Positions 27,058-36,219 of a stretch of DNA of 64,000 nt are shown piece by piece. Source of the stretch: Thalassospira lohafexi (GTDB taxonomy: Bacteria > Pseudomonadota > Alphaproteobacteria > Rhodospirillales > Thalassospiraceae); NCBI RefSeq assembly GCF_002844275.1, contig NZ_NXGX01000004.1:372001-436000 (forward strand), read 5' to 3'. Both the position numbers and the translations under genes were made by a program. The stretch's first letter is position 1, and each line of letters opens with the position of its first letter. The notes beneath the pieces are model-generated. The model did not search any database and had not been told where the DNA came from. It worked only from the letters and a program-made list of their open reading frames with translations.

Positions 27058-28119
27058 TCATTCGTCCTGTAAGGTGAATGTGATGTGAAAACGCGTCTCG
27101 GGGGACGTGTCGATGGTGAGCTGTCCACCAATTTGATCGACAAGAAGTTCAATCAGCTGAAGACCCAAGCCGGAGCTTTTGCCGATGGAAAAATCATCTG
27201 GAAGACCGTGCCCATTGTCAGAAATGCACAGTTCGACGTCACGATCGCCATGCATTTTGGTGGAAATCAGGATTTTACCGGCATGACCATCGCGAAACCC
27301 GTGTTTAAGCGCATTGGTGATTAACTCATTTGCAATCAGCCCACATGGCACAGCCTGATCAATGGCCAGTTCTACCTCGGCCAGGTCGCATTTGACGCGA
27401 ACACGATCAAGATCAATGTTGTAGGCGGCCAGCAGTGACGAAACCAGACTTTCACAGAAGTTGGCGAAATCAACCTTGGCCATATTTTCGCTTTGATACA
27501 GCGACTGGTGAATTTGCGCCATCGACCGCACGCGGTTGCAACTGTCAATCAGGGCATCGCGCGCCTGTTTGTCGGCAATCGAGGCTGTTTGCATGTCCAG
27601 CAGGCTGTGAATGATCTGAAGGTTGTTTTTGACCCGGTGGTGGACTTCAGAAAGTAGGGTTTCCTTTTCCTTGAGCGACCGGGCAATTTGTTCTTCGCGG
27701 TGTTTGCGTTCGGAAATGTCGGATATGGCGGCAAGGATTAGTTGCCGATCCCCGCTGGCAATTGGATTGAGGCCGATTTCGACGGGAAATTCGCTACCGT
27801 CCTTGCGCAGGGCATAAAGATCACGCCCCGGGCCCATCGGACGGGCATTCGGGTTTTTGCCGTATGATCCGCGCAAATGTGGGTGACCTTCGCGAAAACG
27901 TGTTGGCACAAGCATCTCTATTGCCTGACCGAGCAGTTCGGACCGGGCATAGCCAAAAATGATTTCTGTTTGCGCATTGACCATTTCCATGCGGCCTTCG
28001 GCGCTGATCAAGATCATGGCGTTAGGCGCGTATTCAACAACGCGTTCAAATCGCTGATCAGCACTATTTGCGGGCATTGCGCCGATTTCGCCCGGCAAAA
28101 CCTTGTCGCTGTGCGACAT
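27058..28119 (-). CDS. PAS-domain sensor histidine kinase of the HisKA_2 type
   Basis: A 353-residue soluble kinase: one PAS/PAC sensor domain (about 22-145), a HisKA_2 dimerisation domain with the phosphoacceptor in LLSEVHHRVKNNLQIIHSLL near 157-160, and a HATPase_c domain (N box ANELITNALKHGF near 250; G box SDNGHGLPDDF near 298). HisKA_2 kinases in alphaproteobacteria often work with general-stress or c-di-GMP regulators. The next gene, three bases downstream, encodes a REC-GGDEF-EAL protein that is almost certainly its partner. No membrane segment is seen, so it senses a cytoplasmic signal. Confidence 0.93.
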   Translation of the reverse strand: MSHSDKVLPGEIGAMPANSADQRFERVVEYAPNAMILISAEGRMEMVNAQTEIIFGYARSELLGQAIEMLVPTRFREGHPHLRGSYGKNPNARPMGPGRDLYALRKDGSEFPVEIGLNPIASGDRQLILAAISDISERKHREEQIARSLKEKETLLSEVHHRVKNNLQIIHSLLDMQTASIADKQARDALIDSCNRVRSMAQIHQSLYQSENMAKVDFANFCESLVSSLLAAYNIDLDRVRVKCDLAEVELAIDQAVPCGLIANELITNALKHGFRDGHAGKILISTKMHGDRDVELCISDNGHGLPDDFSIGKSSGLGLQLIELLVDQIGGQLTIDTSPETRFHITFTLQDE

Positions 28120-28539
28120 TGGTGGAACCTCAAAACTGCTCTGATACTTGAATTTACGTATTCATCGTCGCTAGCATATTCACGTTTGTCGTTTTCCTGC
28201 TTTGGTGCCCTGGCGTTCTGGGCGCCTGACAAGGGCAGGGTCCGATAGCAGGGGCTTTTGGCACCTTAGCTGCATATTTGCGGTCGTGGCGGTGGATTCA
28301 ACTACACTTTAGAGTGGGATTTTTGCAATTTATGCGGAAAATAGCCTATGAGAATACATGCGCAGAGAACGGTATCTCGCATGTCGCACGTCGTGGGTCA
28401 TTTGGCTGCCATGCGCAACAGATGCTTGATCTGCGGTGTGGTGCGGTATAGCTTCGCGCACGCACGGGATCCGGGTGACCCTGCGCCGTCAAGATTTCCA
28501 AAGAATTCAACGATCCAACTGACAAACAAGGTTTCAAAA
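28120..28539. other. Divergent region between the histidine kinase gene and lysK
   Basis: A 420-base region holding both divergent promoters. The lysK reading frame stays open upstream to an ATG at 28348, giving a possible 64-residue extension. That extension is arginine- and histidine-rich with no match to the synthetase family and has no good ribosome-binding site, so I treat it as leader. I see no riboswitch-like or terminator-like structure that I can support. Confidence 0.5.
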
Positions 28540-30132
28540 ATGACAGCCGATCTTCGAGATGCCGCACTTAACAGCAACGTCTGGGCCTTTCAGGAAGCCA
28601 GCAAGCTGGTCAAGCGGTATAAACAGAAGGCGCCTGAAAAGGGCTATGTCCTTTTTGAAACCGGTTATGGTCCGTCGGGTTTGCCTCATATCGGCACCTT
28701 TGGCGAAGTCGCGCGTACGACCTATGTGCGCCGCGCGTTTGAAACCATGTGCGATATCCCGACCAAGCTTTTCTGTTTTTCCGATGACATGGATGGGCTT
28801 CGGAAAGTGCCCGACAACATTCCGAATAAGGAAATGGTTGGCGAGCATCTTGGCAAAGCGCTGACAAGTGTGCCTGATCCGTTTGGCACCCATGAAAGCT
28901 TTGCCCATCATAACAACGCGCGCCTGCGCGATTTTCTCGATGGGTTTGGCTTTGAGTACGAGTTCAAATCATCGACCGACTGTTATCGTTCGGGCATGTT
29001 TGATGCGGCTTTGTTGCGTCTTCTGGAACGTTATGACGCGATCCAGAAAATCATGCTGCCGACGCTTGGCGAAGAACGTCAGGCGACATACAGCCCGTTC
29101 ATGCCGGTTGAACCGGGCACCAACAAGGTTCTGATGGCCAAGGTGACCGAGCTTAAACCTGAAACCGGCAGCATCGTTTACGAGCACCCTGAAACCGGTG
29201 ATCTGGTTGAGACGCTCGTCACGGGTGGTAACTGCAAGCTGCAATGGAAGCCTGATTGGGCGATGCGCTGGTATGCACTGGGTGTTGATTATGAAATGGC
29301 CGGCAAGGATTTGATCCCGTCGGTTGAGCTTGGCAATAAAATCGTCAAGGCACTGGGCGGCATCCCGCCAGAAGGCTTTAACTACGAACTGTTTTTGGAC
29401 GAGAACGCACAGAAAATTTCCAAATCCAAGGGCAATGGCCTTTCGATGGAAGACTGGCTGAAATATGCGCCCGAAGACAGCCTGTCGCTGTTCATGTTCC
29501 AGAAACCCAAAACCGCCAAACGCCTGTATTTCGATGTCATCCCGAAAACCGTGGATGAATATCTGACGTTCGCCGAAAAGCTTAAAACCGAAACCGATCC
29601 GACCAAGATTTTGCAAAACCCGGCTTGGCACATTCATGCCGGGACCGCGCCGGACCGCGAAATTCCCCTGTCCTTTGGGATTTTGTTGAACCTTGTTTCG
29701 GTCTGCAATACCGAAGACCGCGATCTTCTGTGGAAGTTCATTTCGCGTTATGCCACGGGCGCAACGCCGGAAAGCTCGCCGTATTTGGATAAGCTGGTTG
29801 GCTATGCGATCAACTATTATCGCGACTTCGTTAAACCGTCGAAAAAATACCGCGCTGCGACCGAGGCCGAGCAGGCCGCACTGAAAGACCTGCGCGACGC
29901 ACTGTCAAAAATCGAACAGGGTACGGAGCCATCCGACATTCAGACCGAAGTTTTCACCGTGGGCAAAAACCATAATTACGAAAATCTGCGCGAATGGTTC
30001 AAGACGCTCTATGAAATCCTGCTCGGTCAGGAACAGGGTCCGCGCATGGGCTCCTTCATCGCCCTTTACGGCCTTGATGAAAGTGTCGCCCTGATTGATC
30101 GTGCGCTCGCGGGTGAAGACCTCAGCGCCTGA
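28540..30132 (+). CDS. lysK: Lysyl-tRNA synthetase, class I
   Basis: A 530-residue class I lysyl-tRNA synthetase, the archaeal-type enzyme that replaces class II LysRS in many alphaproteobacteria. The HIGH-type motif is PHIGTFGE at about 49-56 and the KMSKS-type motif is KISKSKGNG near 292, with the class I Rossmann domain between them. It charges tRNA-Lys for translation. The start is ATG 28540 ([10 protein letters not shown]), preceded by AAGG; this gives the usual length. A strong bidirectional terminator follows. No second LysRS is seen in this window. Confidence 0.96.
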   Translation: MTADLRDAALNSNVWAFQEASKLVKRYKQKAPEKGYVLFETGYGPSGLPHIGTFGEVARTTYVRRAFETMCDIPTKLFCFSDDMDGLRKVPDNIPNKEMVGEHLGKALTSVPDPFGTHESFAHHNNARLRDFLDGFGFEYEFKSSTDCYRSGMFDAALLRLLERYDAIQKIMLPTLGEERQATYSPFMPVEPGTNKVLMAKVTELKPETGSIVYEHPETGDLVETLVTGGNCKLQWKPDWAMRWYALGVDYEMAGKDLIPSVELGNKIVKALGGIPPEGFNYELFLDENAQKISKSKGNGLSMEDWLKYAPEDSLSLFMFQKPKTAKRLYFDVIPKTVDEYLTFAEKLKTETDPTKILQNPAWHIHAGTAPDREIPLSFGILLNLVSVCNTEDRDLLWKFISRYATGATPESSPYLDKLVGYAINYYRDFVKPSKKYRAATEAEQAALKDLRDALSKIEQGTEPSDIQTEVFTVGKNHNYENLREWFKTLYEILLGQEQGPRMGSFIALYGLDESVALIDRALAGEDLSA

Positions 30133-30164
30133 TGAGGTGGCCGCGTGAGCAGAGCATAACGAAA

Positions 30165-30196
30165 CAAAAAATCCCACCATTTGGTGGGATTTTTTC
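30165..30196. terminator. Bidirectional intrinsic terminator between lysK and a lipoprotein gene
   Basis: A palindromic stem (ATCCCACC at 30171-30178 with GGTGGGAT at 30183-30190) is flanked by A-runs on the left and T-runs on the right. It can therefore end lysK on the plus strand and the converging lipoprotein gene on the minus strand. Confidence 0.9.
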
Positions 30197-30232
30197 GTTG
30201 CACCGCAGATCCGAATGCCTCGGTATTTGGGG

Positions 30233-30814
30233 CTATTTCTTTTCGAACTTCTCGATCAGTTCTTTGAGCTTGTCTATGTCGCCGCTATCAAGTGTCGCCT
30301 GAAATTCTGCGGGTAGTGTCTGATCCGCACCTTTGAGGATTTCAAGCGCCATTAACATGGTAACGGATTTCATCGCCGCGTCGTTGGCCCGTTGATAAGC
30401 CACACTATCCATTGCGCCGTTCATATGGGCAAAGCAATTATAGGAGCTGGCATCGCGATAAAATTGTAGTGCTGTTGTCCTTTTCAGCAACGGCGCTATC
30501 TTTTCTGCAACACTGCGTGCGAGTGTCGCGTTGGCCGTAACATCACCCTTGCCAGCTGCAAGCTGTGCCAGCAAGCTTGAGGTCACTGCGACGGCAACAT
30601 CGGGCGGCGGTTCAGGGCATACACGTGACGTGCTATCAAACTTGGCGACAACTGTGCGGTAGGATGCGGTGGTTGACAGTGCGCCAACCTTGGCTTCGCC
30701 CAGCAAAGCGCTGCCACCGACCACTTGATCCTGAATGCCGCTGCTGCAAGCCCCCAATGACAAAGCCATCGCCCCCGCAACGGACAGTGTTAAAATCCTT
30801 AAACCGTACTTCAT
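30233..30814 (-). CDS. Hypothetical lipoprotein
   Basis: A 193-residue lipoprotein: signal peptide with lipobox LSLGAC (cysteine near 23), followed by a low-complexity linker and a helical domain. Two further cysteines (near 66 and 125) could form a disulfide in the periplasm. I do not recognise a family. ATG 30814 is preceded by AGGAAA. It converges on lysK and shares its terminator. Probably anchored to the outer membrane, since residue +2 after the lipid cysteine is serine, not aspartate. Confidence 0.8.
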   Translation of the reverse strand: MKYGLRILTLSVAGAMALSLGACSSGIQDQVVGGSALLGEAKVGALSTTASYRTVVAKFDSTSRVCPEPPPDVAVAVTSSLLAQLAAGKGDVTANATLARSVAEKIAPLLKRTTALQFYRDASSYNCFAHMNGAMDSVAYQRANDAAMKSVTMLMALEILKGADQTLPAEFQATLDSGDIDKLKELIEKFEKK

Positions 30815-31015
30815 TACAATTTTCCTGCATTTGTGTGCGGGGCGGAAGTATCAGATAAGCCTAATTCTATTTAGCGAAGTTAAGCAAGTAATAAATCAAC
30901 CCTTAATTGATTTATCATTTCTAGCTGTTTTACGCGCAAGGGGCTGTCATTGTCTTAGGAGGGGGAGTTTTGAGCTGGGCAGCAAAACTTGTACTACTGC
31001 CCAGCTTCTCGTCGA

Positions 31016-32071
31016 CTAAGATGGCGGCAAATAACGTCGCCAGTTTTGATCTTCAAATGGGCTCAATACGATGTGGCGGGCCTTTTGCCAGCCAAAGCCA
31101 AACGCCATGACAAGGCCGCCGACAACAAAACAGACCAGTGCCACGGTGATGGATGGATCAATGGCCGCTTGATTGAAGCCGGAATTGGCCAGATAGCCGA
31201 CATAGATCAGGCCGCTGATGATCGGCGACCGACGGTCGAGAAACAGCGAAAACAGCATGGCGATGATAATCACCGGGATCATCACAAGGGCGGCGGCATC
31301 AAACAGGGCCGCAACCGAATGAATGGTCATCGGTGCGCCGATGACATACAGCCAGAAAGCGCATTCGGCCCAGCCATTAACCCGCTTGGGGTCTTTTGTA
31401 TCGACCACAACGCCCAAGGCCAGCAACAAAAGCCCGGTCAGCGTGATCATATAATCAAGATACTGGTTCAGGCTTTGCCCGAACGCGGTCAAAAGCAGCG
31501 ACCACAATACCCCGACAATGCCAAACGCAATCAGGGCAAAAGATACCGGCAGGCGATAGCGCAGGAAGAATCCGACCTGAAAGGCAAAGCCGATGATGGC
31601 AACCAGAAGGGCGGTGTTGACCGATGTGCTGCCGAACGACCAAACGTCATCAAGATTGAAAAATTCTGCCGATGTTCCGACGATGCGCATATAGAGCATC
31701 ACGGCATAGATCATCAATGTCGCGCACAGCGAAACCATGATGACGATTGAGGGCAATGTCGCCTTAAGCTTCCCCGCGACATATTCCGCCAGCACGACAA
31801 ACCCCGCTATGGCGACAAGTGGCGCGATCCAGAAAACGGCATCGTTGGAATAAAGACCCCACAAAATGAACCAGCCGATGCTCAGCACGGTAATGCCCAG
31901 CGCAAGGAAGATGTCATTCATCCCGCGAAACAGGGTGAATTTTTCGGTTTCAAGTGCCTCTGGCGCGTGATTGGTCAGGTACTGCGCAAGGGCAATATAG
32001 GCCTCGCGGTCGAGTGCACCAGCAGATACGGCGGCTTCGATATCGGCAAGCGAGTATTGGTTGTTTTTCAC
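31016..32071 (-). CDS. Hypothetical polytopic inner-membrane protein
   Basis: A 351-residue protein with a short cytoplasmic N-terminal helix region (about 1-50, SLADIEAAVSAGALDREAYI) and roughly nine to ten membrane segments from 52 to 330. The N-terminal pattern resembles DUF2157-type membrane proteins but I cannot confirm the family. The start is GTG 32071 with GGAG about seven bases upstream. There are no partner genes on the same strand. Function unknown. Confidence 0.75.
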   Translation of the reverse strand: MKNNQYSLADIEAAVSAGALDREAYIALAQYLTNHAPEALETEKFTLFRGMNDIFLALGITVLSIGWFILWGLYSNDAVFWIAPLVAIAGFVVLAEYVAGKLKATLPSIVIMVSLCATLMIYAVMLYMRIVGTSAEFFNLDDVWSFGSTSVNTALLVAIIGFAFQVGFFLRYRLPVSFALIAFGIVGVLWSLLLTAFGQSLNQYLDYMITLTGLLLLALGVVVDTKDPKRVNGWAECAFWLYVIGAPMTIHSVAALFDAAALVMIPVIIIAMLFSLFLDRRSPIISGLIYVGYLANSGFNQAAIDPSITVALVCFVVGGLVMAFGFGWQKARHIVLSPFEDQNWRRYLPPS

Positions 32072-32261
32072 AAATTGGCTCCGGCCCGTCTTTCAAAGGT
32101 TTCTGTGTGAAACCTGATACAGCCCAGACCCTAAGACAAATATAATTTTTGGGTATCAAAGCCGGTCCTGACAGTTCCGTGTGTCGTTGCGCGGCCGACC
32201 CTAACTATATGATGGTGCTATGGGGCATCCTGCTTGACAATCAAAGCGACGATGTCATGAT

Positions 32262-32281
32262 TAAGTAAGTTAACTTACTTA
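32262..32281. promoter_or_regulatory. Perfect 20-bp palindrome upstream of a TetR gene (candidate operator)
   Basis: TAAGTAAGTTAACTTACTTA is a perfect palindrome ending 15 bases before the TetR start codon. A TTGACA at 32234-32239 upstream could be the -35 box, with the -10 region running into the palindrome. This is the classic autorepression layout for TetR regulators. Confidence 0.8.
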
Positions 32282-32296
32282 TGTAGTTTCAGGTCA

Positions 32297-32893
32297 ATGG
32301 TTGAAAAACTGACATCGGCACAAAAACGCCAAAAACTTGCCCGTGCGGCGATGAATGTGATTTGGCGCGATGGTTATCACGCCGCGACCATTCAAACGGT
32401 TGCTAAAGAAGCAGGCTTGCCTGCCGGGGGCGTGTTTTACCGGTTTCCCAAAAAGCATGACCTGGCACAGGCGGCGATGGAAACCATGGAAGGCGAGTTT
32501 ACCCCGCTTCTGGCGACCATCGCGCCCGGCGGCACGGCACAAAAGCGTGTTTCGGTATTTTTTGACTATCTGGATGCCATGACACCGCGCCGGGTTGTGC
32601 TCGGCTGCCCGGTGGCAAAGCTGATGCTTGATATCCCGGCAGATGACGGTTTTGACGCCACACGTAAAACCGGACAGGCGATTTTCACATCCCTGATAAA
32701 CTGGCTGGCCGATAACTTTACACAAGATGGCATATCGGATGATACCGCCCAAAAAACGTCACGCCGGATCATACTGCGTTGGCAAGGGGCGATTGTTTTG
32801 GCGCATGCGATGAACGACCGCACCATTCTTGATGACGAGATTGCGGACCTTCGCCAAACGGCGGAAAGGATGCTAGGGTCTGAACCCAATTGA
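32297..32893 (+). CDS. TetR/AcrR family transcriptional regulator
   Basis: A 198-residue TetR protein: N-terminal helix-turn-helix (about 10-55, AAMNVIWRDGYHAATIQTVA then GLPAGGVFYRFPKKHDLAQA) and a helical ligand domain with the family-typical VVLGCPVAKLMLDIP stretch near 97-111. A perfect palindrome lies just upstream of the start and is its probable operator. Its last residues (about GSEPN) and the stop codon are encoded by the left terminal repeat of an inverted-repeat element, so the original C-terminus may have been replaced on insertion. No obvious target gene is adjacent. Confidence 0.92.
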   Translation: MVEKLTSAQKRQKLARAAMNVIWRDGYHAATIQTVAKEAGLPAGGVFYRFPKKHDLAQAAMETMEGEFTPLLATIAPGGTAQKRVSVFFDYLDAMTPRRVVLGCPVAKLMLDIPADDGFDATRKTGQAIFTSLINWLADNFTQDGISDDTAQKTSRRIILRWQGAIVLAHAMNDRTILDDEIADLRQTAERMLGSEPN

Positions 32894-33140
32894 ATGCTTG
32901 AAATGGTCGCGAGGAATTTGTGCGGATATCAGGAGCATTACCGCAGCAAGGCTCGCTGCCTTGCAAGGTGATGCGACGTAATAGCCCGTGCAAATTCCTC
33001 CGATCCGAAGGACATCAGGACACTCTGCGATCTTCTGCGTCAATCCCCTTGCCCGGGGCAATACCCCGCGCGGCGGAGATTTCCTTGCATGTCTTGCTTG
33101 TTCTGATGCCATTTTAAACATTTAATTGGGTTCAGACCCT
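32875..33140. repeat. 266-bp MITE-like element with 22-bp terminal inverted repeats
   Basis: The ends 32875-32896 (starting AGGGTCTGAACCCAATTGAA) and 33119-33140 are inverted copies matching at 21 of 22 positions. Inside lies a second inverted repeat, 32911-32925 (GAGGAATTTGTGCGG) with 32986-33000 (two mismatches), enclosing a hairpin GCAAGGC/GCCTTGC at 32946-32964. There is no coding capacity for a transposase. This is the structure of a small non-autonomous mobile element or a large structured repeat. The left end overlaps the 3' end of the TetR gene. A 15-base match to the right end recurs at 45050-45064. Confidence 0.72.
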
Positions 33141-33256
33141 AACCGCGGGAGCGGCATAACCTGCCATCATGAAACCAAATTCTGTTGATGGTATTGTTGT
33201 CCCCGAACGTCATATAAACAAAGACAGTTTCTGGTTGAAGCAAAGGGACCGACATC

Positions 33257-33844
33257 ATGCAGATAGTGAAAACCGCCATCGCAGGCATTCTGGTCGGAAT
33301 GCTGGCGGCCTGTGCCAGTGGGCCAAAGGTCTATATCGATGCCGACCCGGCCGCCGATTTCAGCCGCTATCAAAGCTTTGCCTTTTTTGAAGGGGCAGGA
33401 AAATCGGCTGAGGAAAAATACACAACCCTGTCAGGTCAGCGGATCGAGGATGCCATCAGCACGGCACTTGAAGCACGCGGATACCGCGTTGACATCAACA
33501 ACCCTGATTTCCTTGTGAACTTCCATCTCAAGACCGAGGAAAAAACCCAAACCTCGCCGCCGGTCTATATGGGCGGATATTATGGGTATCGCGGCGGCAT
33601 GTATGTCGGCTGGCCGGGCTATACGGAGCCGGGATATACCAGCACCTATACCGAAGGCACGCTCAGCATTGATTTCGTGGATCGCCGTACCAACCAGATG
33701 ATCTGGGAAGGGACGTCTGTTGGGCGTGTGACCAGCTCAACACGTGATGCACCCAATGAAGCCGTGCGCACGGCTGTGGCCTCGATCTTTGCCAAATACC
33801 CCTATGTCGCAGGCAGCAGCGTGCCGGTTGCGCCGACGCAGTAA
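33257..33844 (+). CDS. DUF4136 domain lipoprotein
   Basis: A 195-residue lipoprotein: signal peptide with lipobox LAAC (cysteine near 19), then the DUF4136 domain (about 25-180; YIDADPAADFSRYQSFAFFE at the start and YTEGTLSIDFVDRRTNQMIWEGTS in two overlapping blocks later). A tyrosine/glycine-rich loop (about 108-128) is typical. The ATG follows AGGGA at good spacing. DUF4136 lipoproteins are common in the proteobacterial outer membrane and have no known function. Preceded by the inverted-repeat element and followed by a bidirectional terminator. Confidence 0.9.
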   Translation: MQIVKTAIAGILVGMLAACASGPKVYIDADPAADFSRYQSFAFFEGAGKSAEEKYTTLSGQRIEDAISTALEARGYRVDINNPDFLVNFHLKTEEKTQTSPPVYMGGYYGYRGGMYVGWPGYTEPGYTSTYTEGTLSIDFVDRRTNQMIWEGTSVGRVTSSTRDAPNEAVRTAVASIFAKYPYVAGSSVPVAPTQ

Positions 33845-33872
33845 AAGACGACAGGCCTGTATAGGGTATGAA

Positions 33873-33901
33873 AAAACGGGTCGGAAATTCCGGCCCGTTT
33901 T
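33873..33901. terminator. Bidirectional intrinsic terminator
   Basis: Arms 33873-33884 and 33890-33901 pair as AAAACGGG/CCCGTTTT plus CGG/CCG with one G-T wobble between and an AAATT loop. The A- and T-runs at the ends allow termination of the DUF4136 gene (plus) and the aminotransferase gene (minus). Confidence 0.85.
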
Positions 33902-33935
33902 GTATTTATAGTCGTGCGATATGGCGCGCGGTGAA

Positions 33936-34811
33936 TCAGTCGGCGCTGGCTGCGGCAAAGGCCGTATAAAGTTCCTGCGCGCGGCGCGTGATCGGGCCGG
34001 GTTGCAGGGCGCGTTCATCAAGTTTCACACACGGGGCGACTTTGTAATAATTGCCGGTGCCAAAGATTTCGTCGGCGGTTTCAAGCTCGCTGTACACGCA
34101 GGTTTTCTCAACCACCTCGACACCATCTTTGCGCAGAAGCGTAATGACGCGCTGACGGGTCAGGCCGTTGAGGAACGTGCCGTTGATTGCCGGGGTATAG
34201 ACCACATTGTCCTTGGAAAAGAACAGGTTGGCGTAGGAAAATTCGGCAACATTGCCAATCGGGTCGAGCATGACACCGGTGTCAAAGCCGTCATTTTTGG
34301 CTTCGGTCACAGCGCGCCCGACATTGGGATACAGACACGCTGCCTTGGCTTCGGTCGGGGCACTTTCGGGCGATGGACGGCGGAAACTTGATTTGCGCGC
34401 ACTAAAGCCGGTTTGCACGGCTTCGGGCATTTCGCTCACCGAAATGCACAAAACAAACTGTGCACTTTCGGGGACGGGTGCCAGAAACCCTTCGCCGCCA
34501 TAGACAATCGGTTTGATATAAAGCGCCAGTTCCGGATCGAACTTTTTCACCCCTTCCTTGGCCAGTGCGACGATTTCATCCGTCGTAATGGCGGGTTTTA
34601 AGCCCATCAGATTGGCCGAGCGGATGACACGGGCACAATGGGGGTGAAGATCGGGCATTTTGCCGTTCATGCGGCGCGCACCGTCAAACACGGTCGAGGC
34701 CATCCACACACCATGGGTTTGCGGGCCCATAATGTTGGGGTTGCCTTCATGCCATTCACCCTTGAACCAGGTCCAGGTGGTGACGGTGCTGTCGGTGGCG
34801 GCGTGGCCCAT
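33936..34811 (-). CDS. Branched-chain-amino-acid aminotransferase family protein (class IV PLP)
   Basis: A 291-residue fold-type IV PLP aminotransferase. Recognisable parts are the GVWMASTVFDGARRMNG segment near 34-50 (substrate pocket), the PLP lysine in TEAKAACLYPNVG near 157, and the PLP phosphate-binding region (VMLDPIGNVAEFSYANLFF near 181 and LNGLTRQRVI near 213). It converts branched-chain or related 2-oxo acids using glutamate; the subgroup (ilvE versus D-amino-acid or other transaminase) is unresolved. A GGAG ribosome-binding site precedes ATG 34811. It is monocistronic. Confidence 0.9.
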   Translation of the reverse strand: MGHAATDSTVTTWTWFKGEWHEGNPNIMGPQTHGVWMASTVFDGARRMNGKMPDLHPHCARVIRSANLMGLKPAITTDEIVALAKEGVKKFDPELALYIKPIVYGGEGFLAPVPESAQFVLCISVSEMPEAVQTGFSARKSSFRRPSPESAPTEAKAACLYPNVGRAVTEAKNDGFDTGVMLDPIGNVAEFSYANLFFSKDNVVYTPAINGTFLNGLTRQRVITLLRKDGVEVVEKTCVYSELETADEIFGTGNYYKVAPCVKLDERALQPGPITRRAQELYTAFAAASAD

Positions 34812-35007
34812 GATGTGCTCCTGATGGTATTTGGGATTGCCAAGGCGGGCCTTGGTTTTTCGGTGTCGTGTCTGTTGTCGTAATCTGTGGGGCAGTCTGT
34901 TATGTGGGCATCAGAATAGGATTTTTGCCCAAGGCGGGTCAAAGAAAAATGACAGCAAACGCGACCTATATATCCGATATGACAGTTTTATAAAGTTGCC
35001 GAAAGGT

Positions 35008-35019
35008 GCACACGTGTGC
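35008..35019. promoter_or_regulatory. Candidate LacI operator, copy 1
   Basis: GCACACGTGTGC is a perfect 12-bp palindrome, 69 bases upstream of the LacI regulator's start codon. The same motif recurs at 36204-36219 and 36415-36428 in the gap before the transporter genes. Placement suggests autoregulation. Confidence 0.8.
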
Positions 35020-35088
35020 GTTGGCGGTTGCGATGGGCTATGGTATGTGTGCTCTGTCCAGTAGGGGTGTCATAGGGAACCTGACCGT

Positions 35089-36141
35089 ATGAGCGGTGAT
35101 CGCCAGAAATCCGGTAACGGGGTGGAAAAGAAGGCGCATCAAGTGGTGACGTCTGCTGATGTTGCGCGCGAAGCGGGGGTGTCGCGGTCAACCGTGTCGC
35201 GTTGCATGGCCGATGATGAGCGCATTTCCGAGGCGACCCGAAAACGCGTTCAGGAAACGGCAGCCCAGCTTGGCTATCACGTCAACAAGATCGCCAGTTC
35301 AATGAACCGGCGCAAAAGCGACCTGATCGGGCTGGTAACATCCGGGCTGACGGACCCGTTTCGCATTGAGTTTCTTGATTGTCTGATCAGCCAGATTCAA
35401 CAATCGGGATATCGCCCCTTGGTGATTGATGTCTCTGACCCGGACCAGATGGGGATATCGATGCTTAATCTGCTGCAATATCAGGTGGCGGGGGTTGTTG
35501 TAACGTCGGGAAGCCCGTCCCCGGAAGTGGGTACTCATTACCTGAAACGAAATGTTCCGGTTGTTCTTGTCAATCGGGCAGGGCGTCTGGAGGGGGCCGA
35601 TGTTATTAACTGCGATAACGTGCACGGTGGCGAACTGGCCGCAGATATGTTGCTGAAAAGTGGTAAAAAGCGCCTTGGTTTCCTGAATGTGCGGGGCGGT
35701 ACCTATAGCGGCAATGTGCGCGGGGAGGCATTTGTTTCACGGATTGCACCGCGTCTTGCGGACGGCGAGATCAGTTTTACGTCGCTTGTGTGTGACAGTG
35801 CGGATTATGACGGTGGATTTCATGCCGGCCTCAAATATCTGGCAGACCGGGAAAACGCGCCGGATGGGATTTTTTGTGCCAAGGACCATATTGCCCTTGG
35901 CCTGATGGATGCTGCCCGGTTTGAGCTGGGGCTGAAAGTCCCGGGTGATCTTGCCGTCATTGGGTTTGATGATATTGCCGCGGCCCGTCAGGGTGCCTAT
36001 CAACTTACCACCGTGCGCCAGCGGGCAGACCAACTGGCCGAGATGACAGTAGAACGGTTGCGCCGTCGCATCGGGGGGGATGCGCTTGGCGATGAGCGGC
36101 TTGTTCTGCCCGTTGAATTTATCCGCCGCCAGACTGTCTGA
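35089..36141 (+). CDS. LacI family regulator of the AfuABC-type uptake operon
   Basis: A 350-residue LacI/GalR regulator: N-terminal helix-turn-helix and hinge (about 20-75; TSADVAREAGVSRSTVSRCM then GYHVNKIASSMNRRKS) and a periplasmic-binding-protein-like effector domain (about 80-340). The conserved VIGFDDIAAARQGAYQLTTV block, which closes the sugar site in this family, is present. It is preceded and followed by copies of the palindrome GCACACGTGTGC, its likely operators. The downstream operon encodes sugar-phosphate-type ABC transport and a phosphatase, so the effector is probably a phosphorylated sugar or its product. Confidence 0.93.
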   Translation: MSGDRQKSGNGVEKKAHQVVTSADVAREAGVSRSTVSRCMADDERISEATRKRVQETAAQLGYHVNKIASSMNRRKSDLIGLVTSGLTDPFRIEFLDCLISQIQQSGYRPLVIDVSDPDQMGISMLNLLQYQVAGVVVTSGSPSPEVGTHYLKRNVPVVLVNRAGRLEGADVINCDNVHGGELAADMLLKSGKKRLGFLNVRGGTYSGNVRGEAFVSRIAPRLADGEISFTSLVCDSADYDGGFHAGLKYLADRENAPDGIFCAKDHIALGLMDAARFELGLKVPGDLAVIGFDDIAAARQGAYQLTTVRQRADQLAEMTVERLRRRIGGDALGDERLVLPVEFIRRQTV

Positions 36142-36203
36142 TCCCTGTCTGATCCCTGACGGCTCCTTATGAAGATTGGGACTCGTGAAGAACCGGACTT
36201 TTC

Positions 36204-36219
36204 ATGCGCACGTGTGCAT
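36204..36219. promoter_or_regulatory. Candidate LacI operator, copy 2
   Basis: ATGCGCACGTGTGCAT is a 16-bp palindrome with one mismatched pair, the same core (GCACGTGTGC) as the sites at 35008 and 36415. It lies about 210 bases upstream of the third copy, a distance suited to DNA looping by a LacI tetramer or to a separate promoter. Confidence 0.75.

Noticed and set aside
28969-29637. 222-codon minus-strand open frame inside lysK
   Set aside because: Antisense to a highly conserved synthetase; no start context or homology.
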